A stretch of DNA of 43,647 nt from Sulfurimonas sp. (lineage in GTDB: Bacteria; Campylobacterota; Campylobacteria; Campylobacterales; Sulfurimonadaceae). A program made the position numbers and the translations under genes. Positions 35,218 to 43,645 of the stretch are shown piece after piece (position 1 is the first letter of the stretch; every line of letters starts with the position of its first letter). The notes under the pieces are model-generated. The model had not been told where the DNA came from. It saw only the letters and a program-made list of their open reading frames with translations, and searched no databases. The DNA is taken from contig QNZS01000041.1 in NCBI GenBank assembly GCA_003978465.1, positions 1 to 43,647 on the forward strand, written 5' to 3'.

Positions 35218-36396
35218 TTAAGTTCTATAATCCGCATTTATTTTTACATACTCATAACCTAAGTCACATCCAAAAGATGTGAACTTACCTTCGCCTAAAC
35301 CTAAATCACACGAAATACTAAAAGAATCTAGTTGCATTATTTTTGAAGCCATCTCTTCCATTTTTTCATCAAAAAGTAGTTTACCTGTGTCGTAAACACA
35401 TAAATCATTAAAAGAGATACTAAGAGTCTCCTCATTCGCTTCTACTCCACTAGCTCCAACTGTTGATGCGATCCGTCCCCAGTTCGGATCTTCTCCATAC
35501 AGAGCTGTTTTTACAAGTAGTGAGTTTGAAAGTGACTTTGCAACCACTTCAGCTGCAGCATCACTTATAGCTCCAGTAACCTTATATGTTACAAGTTTTG
35601 TAGCCCCTTCACCATCCCTAACCATCTCTCTTGCTAAAAAAAGCATGATTTGTTTCAGTGCATCTTTAAATCCAGCTCTGTCGTAAGCGCCTGAAACTCT
35701 ATTACTTAAAAGCATTACAGTGTCATTAGTTGAAGTGTCACCATCTACACTTGCTGCATTGAATGTAGTGATGGTTACTTCATTTAGTATCTCTTGCATT
35801 TCTACATTACTTATATCAGCATCAGTAGTGATGAAACAGAGCATAGTAGCCATAGCAGGGTTTATCATTCCTGCACCCTTTGCCATAGCTCCTAAACTAA
35901 AACTACTGCCATCTTCAAGTTCTACCTTAAATGCTTTTTGTTTTGAGAAACTATCAGTTGTCATAATTGCACTAGCTGCTGCATTTGGCTCTTTTTTACT
36001 TAAGTCAAAGAGTTTTGCACCTTGAATTATTTTTTCTTGTGGTAAACGCACACCGATAACACCAGTAGAACTCATAACAGGGTTTATCACTTCTTTTGGA
36101 AGAGTCTTTAAAATAGTCTCTATATCTTCTATCCCTTCTTTTCCTGTCATTGCATTTGCATTTTTAGCATTAATGAGAACAAAATTTGTCTTAAAATCAC
36201 CCTTTGCTCTAAAGTGTCTAATAGGTGCAGCTGTCATCTTGTTAGTTGTAAAAACTGAAGCAATCTCACACTCTTTTTCTGAATAAATAAATGCCATATC
36301 TTTAGCAGACTTTGCTTTTAAACCTGCACTGATACCATCAGCAAAAAAACCTTGAGCACTACAAATACCAGTTTGAAGTTCAATTAGTTTATACAA
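35218..36396 (-). CDS. argJ: Bifunctional ornithine acetyltransferase / N-acetylglutamate synthase ArgJ
   Basis: A 392-residue self-cleaving enzyme of the cyclic arginine pathway. It transfers the acetyl group from N-acetylornithine to glutamate. The autoproteolysis site is within INPAMATML: cleavage between Ala183 and Thr184 leaves Thr184 as nucleophile. The oxyanion pair is in SSTGVIG (109-115). KGAGMI (173-178) and DGDTSTNDT are conserved. The start is TTG at 36396; AGGA lies 8 bases upstream and no ATG is available near the conserved start. It overlaps the potassium-channel gene by 8 bp. The other arg genes are not in the window. Whether it is bifunctional or acetyltransferase only cannot be told from sequence. 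Confidence 0.95.
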   Translation of the reverse strand: MYKLIELQTGICSAQGFFADGISAGLKAKSAKDMAFIYSEKECEIASVFTTNKMTAAPIRHFRAKGDFKTNFVLINAKNANAMTGKEGIEDIETILKTLPKEVINPVMSSTGVIGVRLPQEKIIQGAKLFDLSKKEPNAAASAIMTTDSFSKQKAFKVELEDGSSFSLGAMAKGAGMINPAMATMLCFITTDADISNVEMQEILNEVTITTFNAASVDGDTSTNDTVMLLSNRVSGAYDRAGFKDALKQIMLFLAREMVRDGEGATKLVTYKVTGAISDAAAEVVAKSLSNSLLVKTALYGEDPNWGRIASTVGASGVEANEETLSISFNDLCVYDTGKLLFDEKMEEMASKIMQLDSFSISCDLGLGEGKFTSFGCDLGYEYVKINADYRT

Positions 36397-37519
36397 ATTT
36401 TAGTTCCTTTGGCTTAATTCTTTGTCTCACTAAATCCTTAGTTTTTTCTATACCTTTTTGAGTACCAATCACCAGTAGTTTACACTCACTTGTTACAAGA
36501 ACATCACCTTTTGGCATACTTAGAAACTTACCATCTTTTTTCGTAATTCCAACAACAGATGTGTTAGTCATTTCTCTAATACGGGTCTCTTTAAGTTTCT
36601 TAAGTACTGCCCACGAAAACTTAGGAACAAATATTTCTTGCATGTCTAAAGGATTGTCACTTTTATACAGAAACTCTTCAAGTAAGTTCTCCATATCAGG
36701 ACGAGCAGCCATTGCACTAACACGTTGGGCTGTAAGTTTTGTTGGACTCACAACCGTATCTGCACCTAGCTTTTTAAGCTTTTCAACATCACCACTGCTC
36801 TCAGCAGATGAGATTATATAATATGGACGAGGAAGAAAATGCTCTTTTTCAAAAAGTCTCACTGATGCAATAAGTGCTATATTATCCGAGATAGAACTCG
36901 AAAGGGTTATAAGACCCTTTGCAGATGAGAGATTTGCTTTTAACATGGCAATCTCTGTATGTGGTTCTGCATGTAAGTAGTTTGGATACTTATATTCAAT
37001 TGCCCACTCATGTATTTCGGGACGGGGATCAATCACAATAAAAGGAATATGATTTTTACGAAGTTTATTAGCTACTTCAATAGTGTAAGTATTATGATGA
37101 CAAATCACAAAGTGCTTTTTAAGTCTAACAATTTTGAATAACATTCTTCTTTCCTTTAATATTGCAACTATTTTTCCCTTGTTTAGTTCAGAAACTAAAA
37201 TACCTATTGCACTAGAAAATACTGCAAAACCCGCTATTATTAAATTGATAGTAAATATTTTTCCAACATCTGAGAGTTCATGTACCTCTCCAAACCCAAC
37301 AGTAGTAAATGTAATTGCAGTTTGATATATAGCATCAAATATTGGGAAGTCTTCTATTATTACATAACCAATAGTTCCAATGAGCATCACAAATACAGTT
37401 AAAATTAGAGGTAAACGAAAAGGTTTTAGGTGAGGATAAACTTCAGGAAGAAGTTTAGGGTCAGGTTTGGGAGTAATCTCCCAATTAAGAAACTTACGAA
37501 TCCTTACTAAAAGATTCAT
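36389..37519 (-). CDS. Two-helix potassium channel with RCK (TrkA-type) domain and degenerate nucleotide motif
   Basis: A 376-residue channel. Membrane helix 1 is about 36-56, the pore helix and selectivity filter follow (TTVGFGE, 72-78), and helix 2 is about 88-110, a KcsA/MthK-like plan. The cytoplasmic part has a TrkA-N-like Rossmann domain (about 134-250) and a TrkA-C-like domain to the end (about 290-376). The usual Gly-rich loop (GxGxxG) is replaced by ICHHNTYTIEVA (139-150), while the acidic end of strand 2 is kept (VIDPRPE). Classical NAD/ATP binding may therefore be altered. ATG 37519 follows AGGA. It lies next to rpmB, as I recall for HP0490/HP0491 in H. pylori. Selectivity for K+ is inferred from the filter; the usual TVGYG reads TVGFG here. 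Confidence 0.88.
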   Translation of the reverse strand: MNLLVRIRKFLNWEITPKPDPKLLPEVYPHLKPFRLPLILTVFVMLIGTIGYVIIEDFPIFDAIYQTAITFTTVGFGEVHELSDVGKIFTINLIIAGFAVFSSAIGILVSELNKGKIVAILKERRMLFKIVRLKKHFVICHHNTYTIEVANKLRKNHIPFIVIDPRPEIHEWAIEYKYPNYLHAEPHTEIAMLKANLSSAKGLITLSSSISDNIALIASVRLFEKEHFLPRPYYIISSAESSGDVEKLKKLGADTVVSPTKLTAQRVSAMAARPDMENLLEEFLYKSDNPLDMQEIFVPKFSWAVLKKLKETRIREMTNTSVVGITKKDGKFLSMPKGDVLVTSECKLLVIGTQKGIEKTKDLVRQRIKPKELKFV

Positions 37520-37535
37520 AATTTTTTCCTACTAC

Positions 37536-37724
37536 TTACGAATTTTTCTTAAGTGTACGAAGTTCTCTTGCAGAGATCTTAATCTTTTTTGTAGTACCAT
37601 CTTCTAAAGTGATACGAACTGTTCTTAAGTTTAATAAAAAACGACGCTTTGTTCTGTTTTTTGCGTGAGAAACATTGTTCCCACTCATAGGGCCTTTGCC
37701 GCTAATAGCACATCTTCTTGCCAT
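37536..37724 (-). CDS. rpmB: 50S ribosomal protein L28
   Basis: A 62-residue protein with the L28 start [20 protein letters not shown], a basic middle ([12 protein letters not shown]) and a [12 protein letters not shown] end. Length is normal for the short bacterial form. The four-cysteine zinc version is not present (one Cys only). AAGGA lies 9 bases before the ATG. The potassium-channel gene starts 16 bp after its stop. Confidence 0.97.
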   Translation of the reverse strand: MARRCAISGKGPMSGNNVSHAKNRTKRRFLLNLRTVRITLEDGTTKKIKISARELRTLKKNS

Positions 37725-37758
37725 GATAGAGTCCTTGAATGATATTTTAAAGTTGCGA

Positions 37759-37786
37759 ATTATACCAAATCAAAGCAAAACTTCAA
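37759..37786 (-). promoter_or_regulatory. Predicted promoter for rpmB
   Basis: Minus strand: TTGAAG (37786-37781), a 16-bp spacer and TATAAT (37764-37759), the latter preceded by TGG to form an extended -10 (TGnTATAAT). It is the strongest promoter match in the window and fits a ribosomal protein gene. The start codon is 34 bases downstream. Confidence 0.65.
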
Positions 37787-37887
37787 CTTAAGCCAATATC
37801 AACTTCTTATCAAGTTACTAGTTTTAGATAACTTTTATATGATTGTAGCTAAAATAATGTTCTTTAACATAAAATATGCCATTATAA

Positions 37888-38127
37888 TTACAAAAGACAC
37901 TATCAATAGTTTTATACAAAAGATTCCTCCTACAAGAAAAGTGCTTCTACATAGGATATCTAGTTAAAACTGCTAATACAGCAAAAGAAGATAATACATT
38001 AAACAATTATCTTAAAATTCGAGTAAACAAACCTATATATGGTTTTAGAAATGAAGTAAGTGAATTATTTCAAATATTTAGTATATCGGGGCATATCGCT
38101 CCTAACAGGCACTATATACCAATTTTA
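37888..38127 (+). pseudogene. 80-codon open frame without a start codon, possible gene remnant
   Basis: In the 571-bp gap between rpmB and rpe, one plus-strand frame stays open for 80 codons between TAA (37885) and TGA (38128) but contains no ATG, GTG or TTG. The translation includes EKCFYIGYLVKTANTAKEDN and later RVNKPIYGFRNEVSELFQ, which look protein-like. The YIGYLVKTAN stretch is loosely like the first helix of TerB/DjlA N-terminal domains, but I would not assign it. In DNA this AT-rich an open run of this length is uncommon but not impossible by chance. Confidence 0.3.
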
Positions 38128-38261
38128 TGACCCTACCCTCTCCTTCTAAATGGATACTTTTAAGACTCAACCGTGTAATTTTTTATAACTCACAAGTTGA
38201 CTTATTCTTCAATAATACTAAGTTTATCTTCTTTTTAACAAGATAAAAAGCTACTTTTATC

Positions 38262-38267
38262 TATAAT
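38262..38267 (+). promoter_or_regulatory. Candidate -10 element for rpe
   Basis: TATAAT at 38262-38267, 28 bases before the rpe ATG, whose Shine-Dalgarno is AAAGGAA. The -35 region is not recognisable. Confidence 0.45.
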
Positions 38268-38295
38268 TTCATTAATAACCCTAAAGGAATTTACA

Positions 38296-38937
38296 ATGAA
38301 AGTAGCACCAAGTATTCTCTCCGCAGATTTTGGAAACTTACAACGCGATGTAGAAGAGATATGTAATGCAGGCTGTGACTTTGTTCATGTAGATGTGATG
38401 GATGGTCATTTTGTACCAAACCTTACTATTGGGCCTGTAGTTGTTTCTGCCGTTGCTAAGTGTGCAACTAAACCACTAGATATTCATCTAATGGTTGAGA
38501 ACAATACATTTTTTGTAGAACTTTTTGCACCACTCAAACCTGAATATATCTCTTTTCATATAGAAGAAGAAAAACATCCACATCGTCTTATCCAGAAAAT
38601 TCGAAGTCTTGGTATAAAACCCGCTATCGTTTTAAACCCTCATACTCCACCAGAAAATATAGAGTTTTTGTTAAAGGATTTAGACATGGTTTTACTTATG
38701 AGTGTTAACCCTGGTTTTGGTGGGCAAAGTTTTATAGACTCTGTTATTGAAAAAGCATCCCGTTTAAATGTTATGCGTAACAGACTCAATCCAAAATGTC
38801 TTATAGAGGTTGATGGTGGAGTGAATGATAAAAACATTTATGCACTTAAAGAGGCTGGTGTTGATATTGTAGTTGCTGGATCTTATGTCTTTAAAAATAA
38901 GAACCGTAAAACTGCTATAGAGAGTTTACAGATATAA
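38296..38937 (+). CDS. rpe: Ribulose-phosphate 3-epimerase
   Basis: A 213-residue TIM barrel interconverting ribulose-5-P and xylulose-5-P (pentose phosphate or Calvin-type pathways). Conserved blocks: APSILSADFGNL (4-15) with the active-site Ser, VHVDVMDGHFVPN with metal and catalytic residues (about 31-43), DIHLMVEN (about 62-69), MSVNPGFGGQSF and EVDGGVN, which holds the second catalytic Asp. It heads an rpe-trpF-exonuclease cluster, with a TAATG overlap to trpF. Confidence 0.97.
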   Translation: MKVAPSILSADFGNLQRDVEEICNAGCDFVHVDVMDGHFVPNLTIGPVVVSAVAKCATKPLDIHLMVENNTFFVELFAPLKPEYISFHIEEEKHPHRLIQKIRSLGIKPAIVLNPHTPPENIEFLLKDLDMVLLMSVNPGFGGQSFIDSVIEKASRLNVMRNRLNPKCLIEVDGGVNDKNIYALKEAGVDIVVAGSYVFKNKNRKTAIESLQI

Positions 38938-39521
38938 TGCGTACAAAAATATGTGGAATAACATCTTACGAAGATGCTATGACTGCAATAGGGGCTGGTG
39001 CAAATGCTCTAGGTTTCGTCTTTTATGAAAAATCCCCTCGATATATCTCCCTTAGTAATGCAAAAAGTATTATAGATAGACTTCCTCCATTTGTCGAAAA
39101 AGTTGCCCTTTTTGTTAACGAGTCTGCTTCTACTATAAATTCCGTCTGCAAAGAGAGTGGTGCTACACTAGCACAACTTCATTTTGATATAACACCAGAA
39201 CTACTAAATGCACTTAATGTACCTTACATAAAAGTTACTCGTGCTAAAAGTAAAAAAGATATTTTAGAGTTTTGTGATGAGTACAGACTTGTAGATGCTT
39301 ATTGCGACACTTATGGAGGGGCAGGTAAACATATAAACCTTGAATGGTTTAATGGTGTTGACTGCTCAAAAATAATCTTAGCAGGTGGTCTAAATAGCTC
39401 AAATGCAGCTAGCCTTAAAAAGTATGGTTTTTATGGTCTTGATGTAAGTAGTGGAGTTGAGATCAGCTATGGTAAAAAAGATCCTCAAAAAGTAAAAGAC
39501 TTTATAAAAAATGCTCAATAA
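38937..39521 (+). CDS. trpF: Phosphoribosylanthranilate isomerase TrpF
   Basis: A 194-residue TIM barrel of tryptophan synthesis that isomerises N-(5'-phosphoribosyl)anthranilate. It has KICGIT (4-9) with the catalytic Cys, GFVFYEKSPRYIS, ALFVN, then VDAYCDTYGGAGK with the catalytic Asp, and ILAGGLNSSN with the phosphate site and DVSSGVE at the end. It is not in a trp operon here: the neighbours are rpe and an exonuclease gene. The start overlaps the rpe stop by one base and the 3' end overlaps the next gene by 11 bp. Confidence 0.96.
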   Translation: MRTKICGITSYEDAMTAIGAGANALGFVFYEKSPRYISLSNAKSIIDRLPPFVEKVALFVNESASTINSVCKESGATLAQLHFDITPELLNALNVPYIKVTRAKSKKDILEFCDEYRLVDAYCDTYGGAGKHINLEWFNGVDCSKIILAGGLNSSNAASLKKYGFYGLDVSSGVEISYGKKDPQKVKDFIKNAQ

Positions 39522-40305
39522 ATCTTTCCCTCTTGATGCAAAAAGTATTTCACGTTTAGCCACACGTGGTCTTCCTCTAGAAGTTTTAAAATCACAAATA
39601 AATGATAGTATAGATGTATTTATAGAGATATCTAAAGCTCAGGGTATTAACATCATCAAAAGACAGGGTTATTTTTACTTCGATACAAAGTATATAACAA
39701 TGCAAGATGCAGAGTTTTGTATAGTAGATATTGAAACAAACGGTTCGAAAGTTGATAAGCATCAAATTATCGAACTCGCAGCCATAAAAGTAAAGAATGG
39801 TATAATTACTGATAGGTTTGAGTCTCTTGTATTTGTTAAAGAGATAAACCCTGTCATAAGTCAACTCACGGGTATAAAAGTTGAAGACACTCTTGATTCA
39901 CCTCAGTTAAAACATGTACTTATGGACTTTAAACTCTTTTTAGGAGATGCAATTTTTGTTGCTCATGATGTGAAATTTGATTATAACTTTATCTCCTCTA
40001 GTATGCAAAAAGTAGGATTAGAGTCTTTACTCAATCGTCCTCTTTGTTCCCTAGCTTTAGCTGAAAGGACTATCGTCTCATTTAGATATGGACTTGCATA
40101 CCTAAATGATATGTTCGGCCTTAACCCTAATCCTTCGCATCATCGTGCAATGAGTGATGTCATTACTACTTATGGTCTTTTTCTTTTATCTTTAAAAAAT
40201 TGTACTGAGAGTTTAAATAATGTAGAGGATTTGATAAAATTTTCTAAGACTGCTCCAAGACTTAAACGTCCGAAGTTTGATCCTCTATTTAAAGAGGAAA
40301 AATAA
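39511..40305 (+). CDS. DEDDh 3'-5' exonuclease (DnaQ-like)
   Basis: A 264-residue exonuclease. An N-terminal segment (1-65) of unknown fold precedes the RNase-T-like domain (about 66-235). The active-site residues are present: VDIETNG (Exo I Asp and Glu), AHDVKFDYNF (Exo II Asp) and HHRAMSDV (Exo III His and Asp). In H. pylori a dnaQ gene follows rpe, so this is the likely counterpart and may be the proofreading epsilon subunit. An independent DEDDh nuclease is also possible. ATG 39511 overlaps trpF by 11 bp and has no clear Shine-Dalgarno, consistent with coupled translation. It is convergent with accA. Confidence 0.88.
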   Translation: MLNKSFPLDAKSISRLATRGLPLEVLKSQINDSIDVFIEISKAQGINIIKRQGYFYFDTKYITMQDAEFCIVDIETNGSKVDKHQIIELAAIKVKNGIITDRFESLVFVKEINPVISQLTGIKVEDTLDSPQLKHVLMDFKLFLGDAIFVAHDVKFDYNFISSSMQKVGLESLLNRPLCSLALAERTIVSFRYGLAYLNDMFGLNPNPSHHRAMSDVITTYGLFLLSLKNCTESLNNVEDLIKFSKTAPRLKRPKFDPLFKEEK

Positions 40306-40328
40306 AAGCATCTACTCTTTAAAAGTTA

Positions 40329-41264
40329 CTATTCTTTAAATGCACCTGGAGCCGTTAGTTTTGTATAACGGGCATCCATTCTTTCATCTTTACTCATAGC
40401 TTTTAAGTCTTTCACTTGTGCTAAGAAATAATCTTCAATAGCCTTAGCTGCTGCTTCTTTTTCTCTATGAGCACCAATAAGTGGTTCATTGATAATATCA
40501 TCAATTAAACCTAATTTTGAAAGGTCAGTAGGTGTAATTTTCATTGCATTTGTGGCAGCTTCACTTTTCTTAGGGTCATTCCATAAAATAGCGGAACATC
40601 CTTCAGGAGAAATAACTGAAAATACAGAATAACGCATCATAGCAAATCTATCAGCAACACCAATAGCAAGTGCTCCACCAGAACCGCCCTCACCAATTAC
40701 TATGGATACGGTTGGAGTGTCTATCTCTGCTAGTTCTATTAAGTTTCTAGCGATTGCTTCAGACTGGTTTCTTTCTTCTGCACCAAGACCAGGGTATGCA
40801 CCGGGAGTATCTATTAGCATTAAAATAGGCATACCAAATTTCTCTGCCATTTTTGCAGCACGAAGGGCCTTTCTGTAACCCTCGGGATGAGGCATACCAA
40901 AGTTCCTTTTGAGCTTATTTTTAGTACCACGACCTTTTTGCTCACCGATAACCATAACTTTTTCATCACCGATATAACCCATATAACAGATTATTGCTGC
41001 ATCATCACGGAAGTGTCTATCTCCATGAATTTCATACTTATCTTTCATGATAATATTAATATAATCAAGTGCATAGGGGCGGTCTAAATGTCGTGCGAGT
41101 TGTAATTTTTGAAAGTCACTTAAATTAGAGTAGATTTTTTCAACTTCTTTATCTAATGCAATTTTATGTTTTTCCATCTCTGCATGATCGTGACGAACTT
41201 GTGCAGAAATAATATCCTCTTGAATAAATTTAATTTTATGTTCAAAATCTAAATATGTAGCCAA
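40329..41264 (-). CDS. accA: Acetyl-CoA carboxylase carboxyltransferase subunit alpha
   Basis: A 311-residue subunit that, with AccD, makes malonyl-CoA. Landmarks: FEHKI near the start, [50 protein letters not shown] and [17 protein letters not shown], the CoA/carboxybiotin-binding crotonase fold. The start is TTG at 41264 with AAAGGA 6-7 bases upstream; no ATG is available at the family start. It follows fabF by 15 bp and is the last gene of the fab cluster. accD, accB and accC are not in the window. Confidence 0.97.
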   Translation of the reverse strand: MATYLDFEHKIKFIQEDIISAQVRHDHAEMEKHKIALDKEVEKIYSNLSDFQKLQLARHLDRPYALDYINIIMKDKYEIHGDRHFRDDAAIICYMGYIGDEKVMVIGEQKGRGTKNKLKRNFGMPHPEGYRKALRAAKMAEKFGMPILMLIDTPGAYPGLGAEERNQSEAIARNLIELAEIDTPTVSIVIGEGGSGGALAIGVADRFAMMRYSVFSVISPEGCSAILWNDPKKSEAATNAMKITPTDLSKLGLIDDIINEPLIGAHREKEAAAKAIEDYFLAQVKDLKAMSKDERMDARYTKLTAPGAFKE

Positions 41265-41279
41265 ATTAAATCCTTTTAC

Positions 41280-42491
41280 TTAGATTTTTTTGAAGATAAG
41301 AACACCATTTGTACCACCAAAGCCAAATGAGTTACTCATAGTTATATTTACTTCAGCTTTTCTTGCACCTTCAGTAATATAATCTAAATCACAATTTTCA
41401 TCTTTTGTAGTATAGTTAATAGTTGGAGGTAAAATACCATCACGCATAGCCATTAAACATACTACTGCTTCGATTCCACCAGCGGCACCAAGACAGTGAC
41501 CTAATTGTCCTTTAATAGAAGACATTGGGGGAACATTATCCCCAAGAAGTTCTTTAACTGCTGCTGTTTCATTTTTATCATTGATAGGTGTAGATGTACC
41601 ATGTGCATTTACATAATCTATCTTAGGCTCACCTGCCATTTTATAAGCTGCTTTCATTGCACGAGCTGGACCATCAAGAGATGGAGTTGTAATGTGATTT
41701 GCATCACCAGACTCACCAAAACCGACAATCTCACCATAAATATGAGCACCACGTGCTACTGCTGATTCGTACTCTTCAAGAACAAGTGAAGCTGCACCTT
41801 CACCCATAACAAAACCATCACGGTCTGCATCAAAAGGACGAGAAGCTGTTTTTGGATTTTCATTATTGGTTGAAAGTGCTTTCATTGCAGCAAAACCACC
41901 AATACCAGCGCCAGTTATAGCAGACTCAGCCGCTACAACTAACATTTTTTCTGCACCATTACACATAATAGTTTTAACTGCCTCACTAATTGCATGAGTT
42001 CCTGCTGCACAAGCTGTAACAGACGAGAGGTTTGGACCTTTTGTTCCATGTGCAATTGAGACGAATCCACCAAGCATATTTACTAATGCTCCAGGAATAA
42101 AGAAAGGGGAAATACGACGTGGTCCACGTGTACTTAAAATAATAGAGTTTTTTTCTATTGAAGGAAGACCACCAATACCAGAACCAGCAGAAATACCAAA
42201 TCTTTCATAATCTGTATCTTCGGGAAGTTTTGCATCAGCCATCGCTTCTTGAGCTGCTTTAAGACCCAAATGAATAAATCTATCCGCTTTTTTTACTTCT
42301 TTTGGAGCCATAACAGTTGCAGGATCAAAATCTCTTACTTCACCAGCTATTTTAACAGCATAGTTTTCTGGATCAAAAATTGTAATAGTATCAATTCCAC
42401 ATTCACCATCACAGATAGCTTTAAAAGAACTCTCTTTATCATTTCCAACAGAATTTATCATTCCTAAACCAGTTACTACTACTCTTCTCAT
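41280..42491 (-). CDS. fabF: 3-oxoacyl-[acyl-carrier-protein] synthase II FabF
   Basis: A 403-residue condensing enzyme elongating acyl-ACP with malonyl-ACP. The Cys-His-His triad is complete: Cys161 in VTACAAGTHAI, His297 in NAHGTSTP and His332 in GHCLGAAGG. The C-terminal SNSFGFGGTN is conserved. Length fits FabF (E. coli 413). GGAG lies 10 bases before the ATG. It is separated from acpP by a 120-bp gap with two inverted repeats. Confidence 0.97.
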   Translation of the reverse strand: MRRVVVTGLGMINSVGNDKESSFKAICDGECGIDTITIFDPENYAVKIAGEVRDFDPATVMAPKEVKKADRFIHLGLKAAQEAMADAKLPEDTDYERFGISAGSGIGGLPSIEKNSIILSTRGPRRISPFFIPGALVNMLGGFVSIAHGTKGPNLSSVTACAAGTHAISEAVKTIMCNGAEKMLVVAAESAITGAGIGGFAAMKALSTNNENPKTASRPFDADRDGFVMGEGAASLVLEEYESAVARGAHIYGEIVGFGESGDANHITTPSLDGPARAMKAAYKMAGEPKIDYVNAHGTSTPINDKNETAAVKELLGDNVPPMSSIKGQLGHCLGAAGGIEAVVCLMAMRDGILPPTINYTTKDENCDLDYITEGARKAEVNITMSNSFGFGGTNGVLIFKKI

Positions 42492-42516
42492 ATAATTTTC
42501 TCCACATAAATAATAA

Positions 42517-42566
42517 AATACTTTTAAAAGTTCATACTCTAAGAAGTCTGAATTTTTAAAAGTATT
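42517..42566. repeat. 13-bp inverted repeat just upstream of fabF
   Basis: AATACTTTTAAAA (42517-42529) pairs perfectly with TTTTAAAAGTATT (42554-42566), leaving a 24-base loop. It lies 26-75 bases upstream of the fabF start on the minus strand, in the acpP-fabF gap. It could fold in RNA or act as an operator. Confidence 0.5.
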
Positions 42567-42572
42567 TAGAGA

Positions 42573-42599
42573 CTAAACCAAGTGTAATACCTGGTTTAG
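42573..42599 (-). promoter_or_regulatory. Hairpin after acpP, possible partial terminator
   Basis: CTAAACCA (42573-42580) pairs with TGGTTTAG (42592-42599), an 8-bp stem 13 bases after the acpP stop. No U run follows on the minus strand, so it may reduce rather than end transcription, or protect the acpP message. This would suit the high ACP:FabF ratio expected in cells. Confidence 0.4.
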
Positions 42600-42611
42600 C
42601 TTAGTTTTAGA

Positions 42612-42839
42612 CTACTTGTTTTCTATGTAAGTAACAACGTCTGCAACAGTTTGAATTTTTTCAGCTTCATCATCAGGAATTTCGATATCGAATTTTTCTT
42701 CAAGAGCCATAACTAATTCAACTACATCTAGGCTATCTGCACCTAAATCTTCTACGAATTTTGCATCTTCTTTTACTTCTTTTGCATCTACACTCAGTTG
42801 TTCTACTACTACTTCTTTAATATCATCGATAAGTGCCAT
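42612..42839 (-). CDS. acpP: Acyl carrier protein
   Basis: A 75-residue acidic four-helix carrier. Ser36 in GADSLDVVE is the phosphopantetheine site. Conserved helix 2-3 residues follow ([20 protein letters not shown]). The ATG has a strong GGAG 6 bases upstream. A -10 element lies in the short gap from fabG, so acpP may also have its own promoter. Confidence 0.98.
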   Translation of the reverse strand: MALIDDIKEVVVEQLSVDAKEVKEDAKFVEDLGADSLDVVELVMALEEKFDIEIPDDEAEKIQTVADVVTYIENK

Positions 42840-42870
42840 TATAGCTCCTGTATTTTAATTTAATCGAATA

Positions 42871-42876
42871 ATTATA
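42871..42876 (-). promoter_or_regulatory. Candidate -10 element for acpP
   Basis: TATAAT on the minus strand at 42876-42871, 31 bases before the acpP ATG. The -35 region is not recognisable. Confidence 0.45.
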
Positions 42877-42898
42877 GCGGATCTAACTTAAAAAGCCA

Positions 42899-43645
42899 CT
42901 ATGCCATATTCATTCCACCATTGACTTTAAGTGTTTCACCAGTAATATAACTTGCATGGTCAGAGAGTAAAAAGGCTGTTGCTTCTGCTACTTCTCTTGC
43001 TAAGCCCATTCTATTCATTGGAATTTTAGCATTTATCGAAGCTTTTATCTCATCACTTAAAACTTCTGTCATTTCAGTTGATATAAATCCTGGAGTTAAT
43101 GAGTTGTATCGTATTCCGCTTGTTGCTGACTCATGTGCAAAAGATTTTGTCATAGCTACAACACCACCTTTACTAGCTGTATAGTTTGTTTGTCCTGCAT
43201 TTCCTGTTTCACCAACTATTGAAGCTATATTTACAACTGCACCAAACTTTTTCTTTCTTGCTGCTTTAAAGAACTCTCTACTTCCTATAAAAGTTGCTGT
43301 AAGGTTTGCATTTATTACAGACATAAAATCTTCTATTTTCATACGAAGTGCTAATTTATCGTTTGTAATACCAGCATTATTTACTAAGTAAGACAACTCA
43401 CCATCACTACTGACAATAGTTTTTATAGCATCAACATATGCTGCTTCATCGCTTACATCAAAACCGATAACAGCGGCAGTGCCACCATTAGCTTCTATAG
43501 CTTCTTTAACGCCATCAGCTTCAGCTGCACCACTTCTATAGTTAATCCATACTTTCAAACCAAAAGAGGCTAAAGTTTTTGCTATCTCCGCACCAATCCC
43601 ACGACTTGAACCTGTTACTAAAACATTTTTTCCACTAAATTTCAT
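42899..43645 (-). CDS. fabG: 3-oxoacyl-[acyl-carrier-protein] reductase FabG
   Basis: A 248-residue short-chain dehydrogenase that reduces 3-ketoacyl-ACP with NADPH. The cofactor loop is TGSSRGIGAEIA (11-22). NNAG is near 88. The catalytic Ser (NIASIVGE), Tyr and Lys (TNYTASKGG) are present. LTPGFISTEM and the C-terminal YITGETLKVNGGMNMA are typical of FabG. The ATG at 43645 is complete but only two bases of upstream sequence are in the window. First gene of the fabG-acpP-fabF-accA order as seen here. Confidence 0.97.
   Translation of the reverse strand: MKFSGKNVLVTGSSRGIGAEIAKTLASFGLKVWINYRSGAAEADGVKEAIEANGGTAAVIGFDVSDEAAYVDAIKTIVSSDGELSYLVNNAGITNDKLALRMKIEDFMSVINANLTATFIGSREFFKAARKKKFGAVVNIASIVGETGNAGQTNYTASKGGVVAMTKSFAHESATSGIRYNSLTPGFISTEMTEVLSDEIKASINAKIPMNRMGLAREVAEATAFLLSDHASYITGETLKVNGGMNMA

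Larger units (their letters stand above)
37787..38295. other. Gene-poor stretch between rpmB and rpe
   Basis: Apart from the start-less 80-codon frame and the rpe -10 element I see only AT-rich sequence, including an AACTT/AAGTT inverted repeat near 37800-37816. No RNA gene or long hairpin was recognised. Confidence 0.5.

Noticed and set aside
35720..36025. 101-codon plus-strand frame inside argJ
   Set aside because: Low-complexity Ser/Ala/Leu composition and complete overlap with conserved ArgJ motifs mark it as a shadow.
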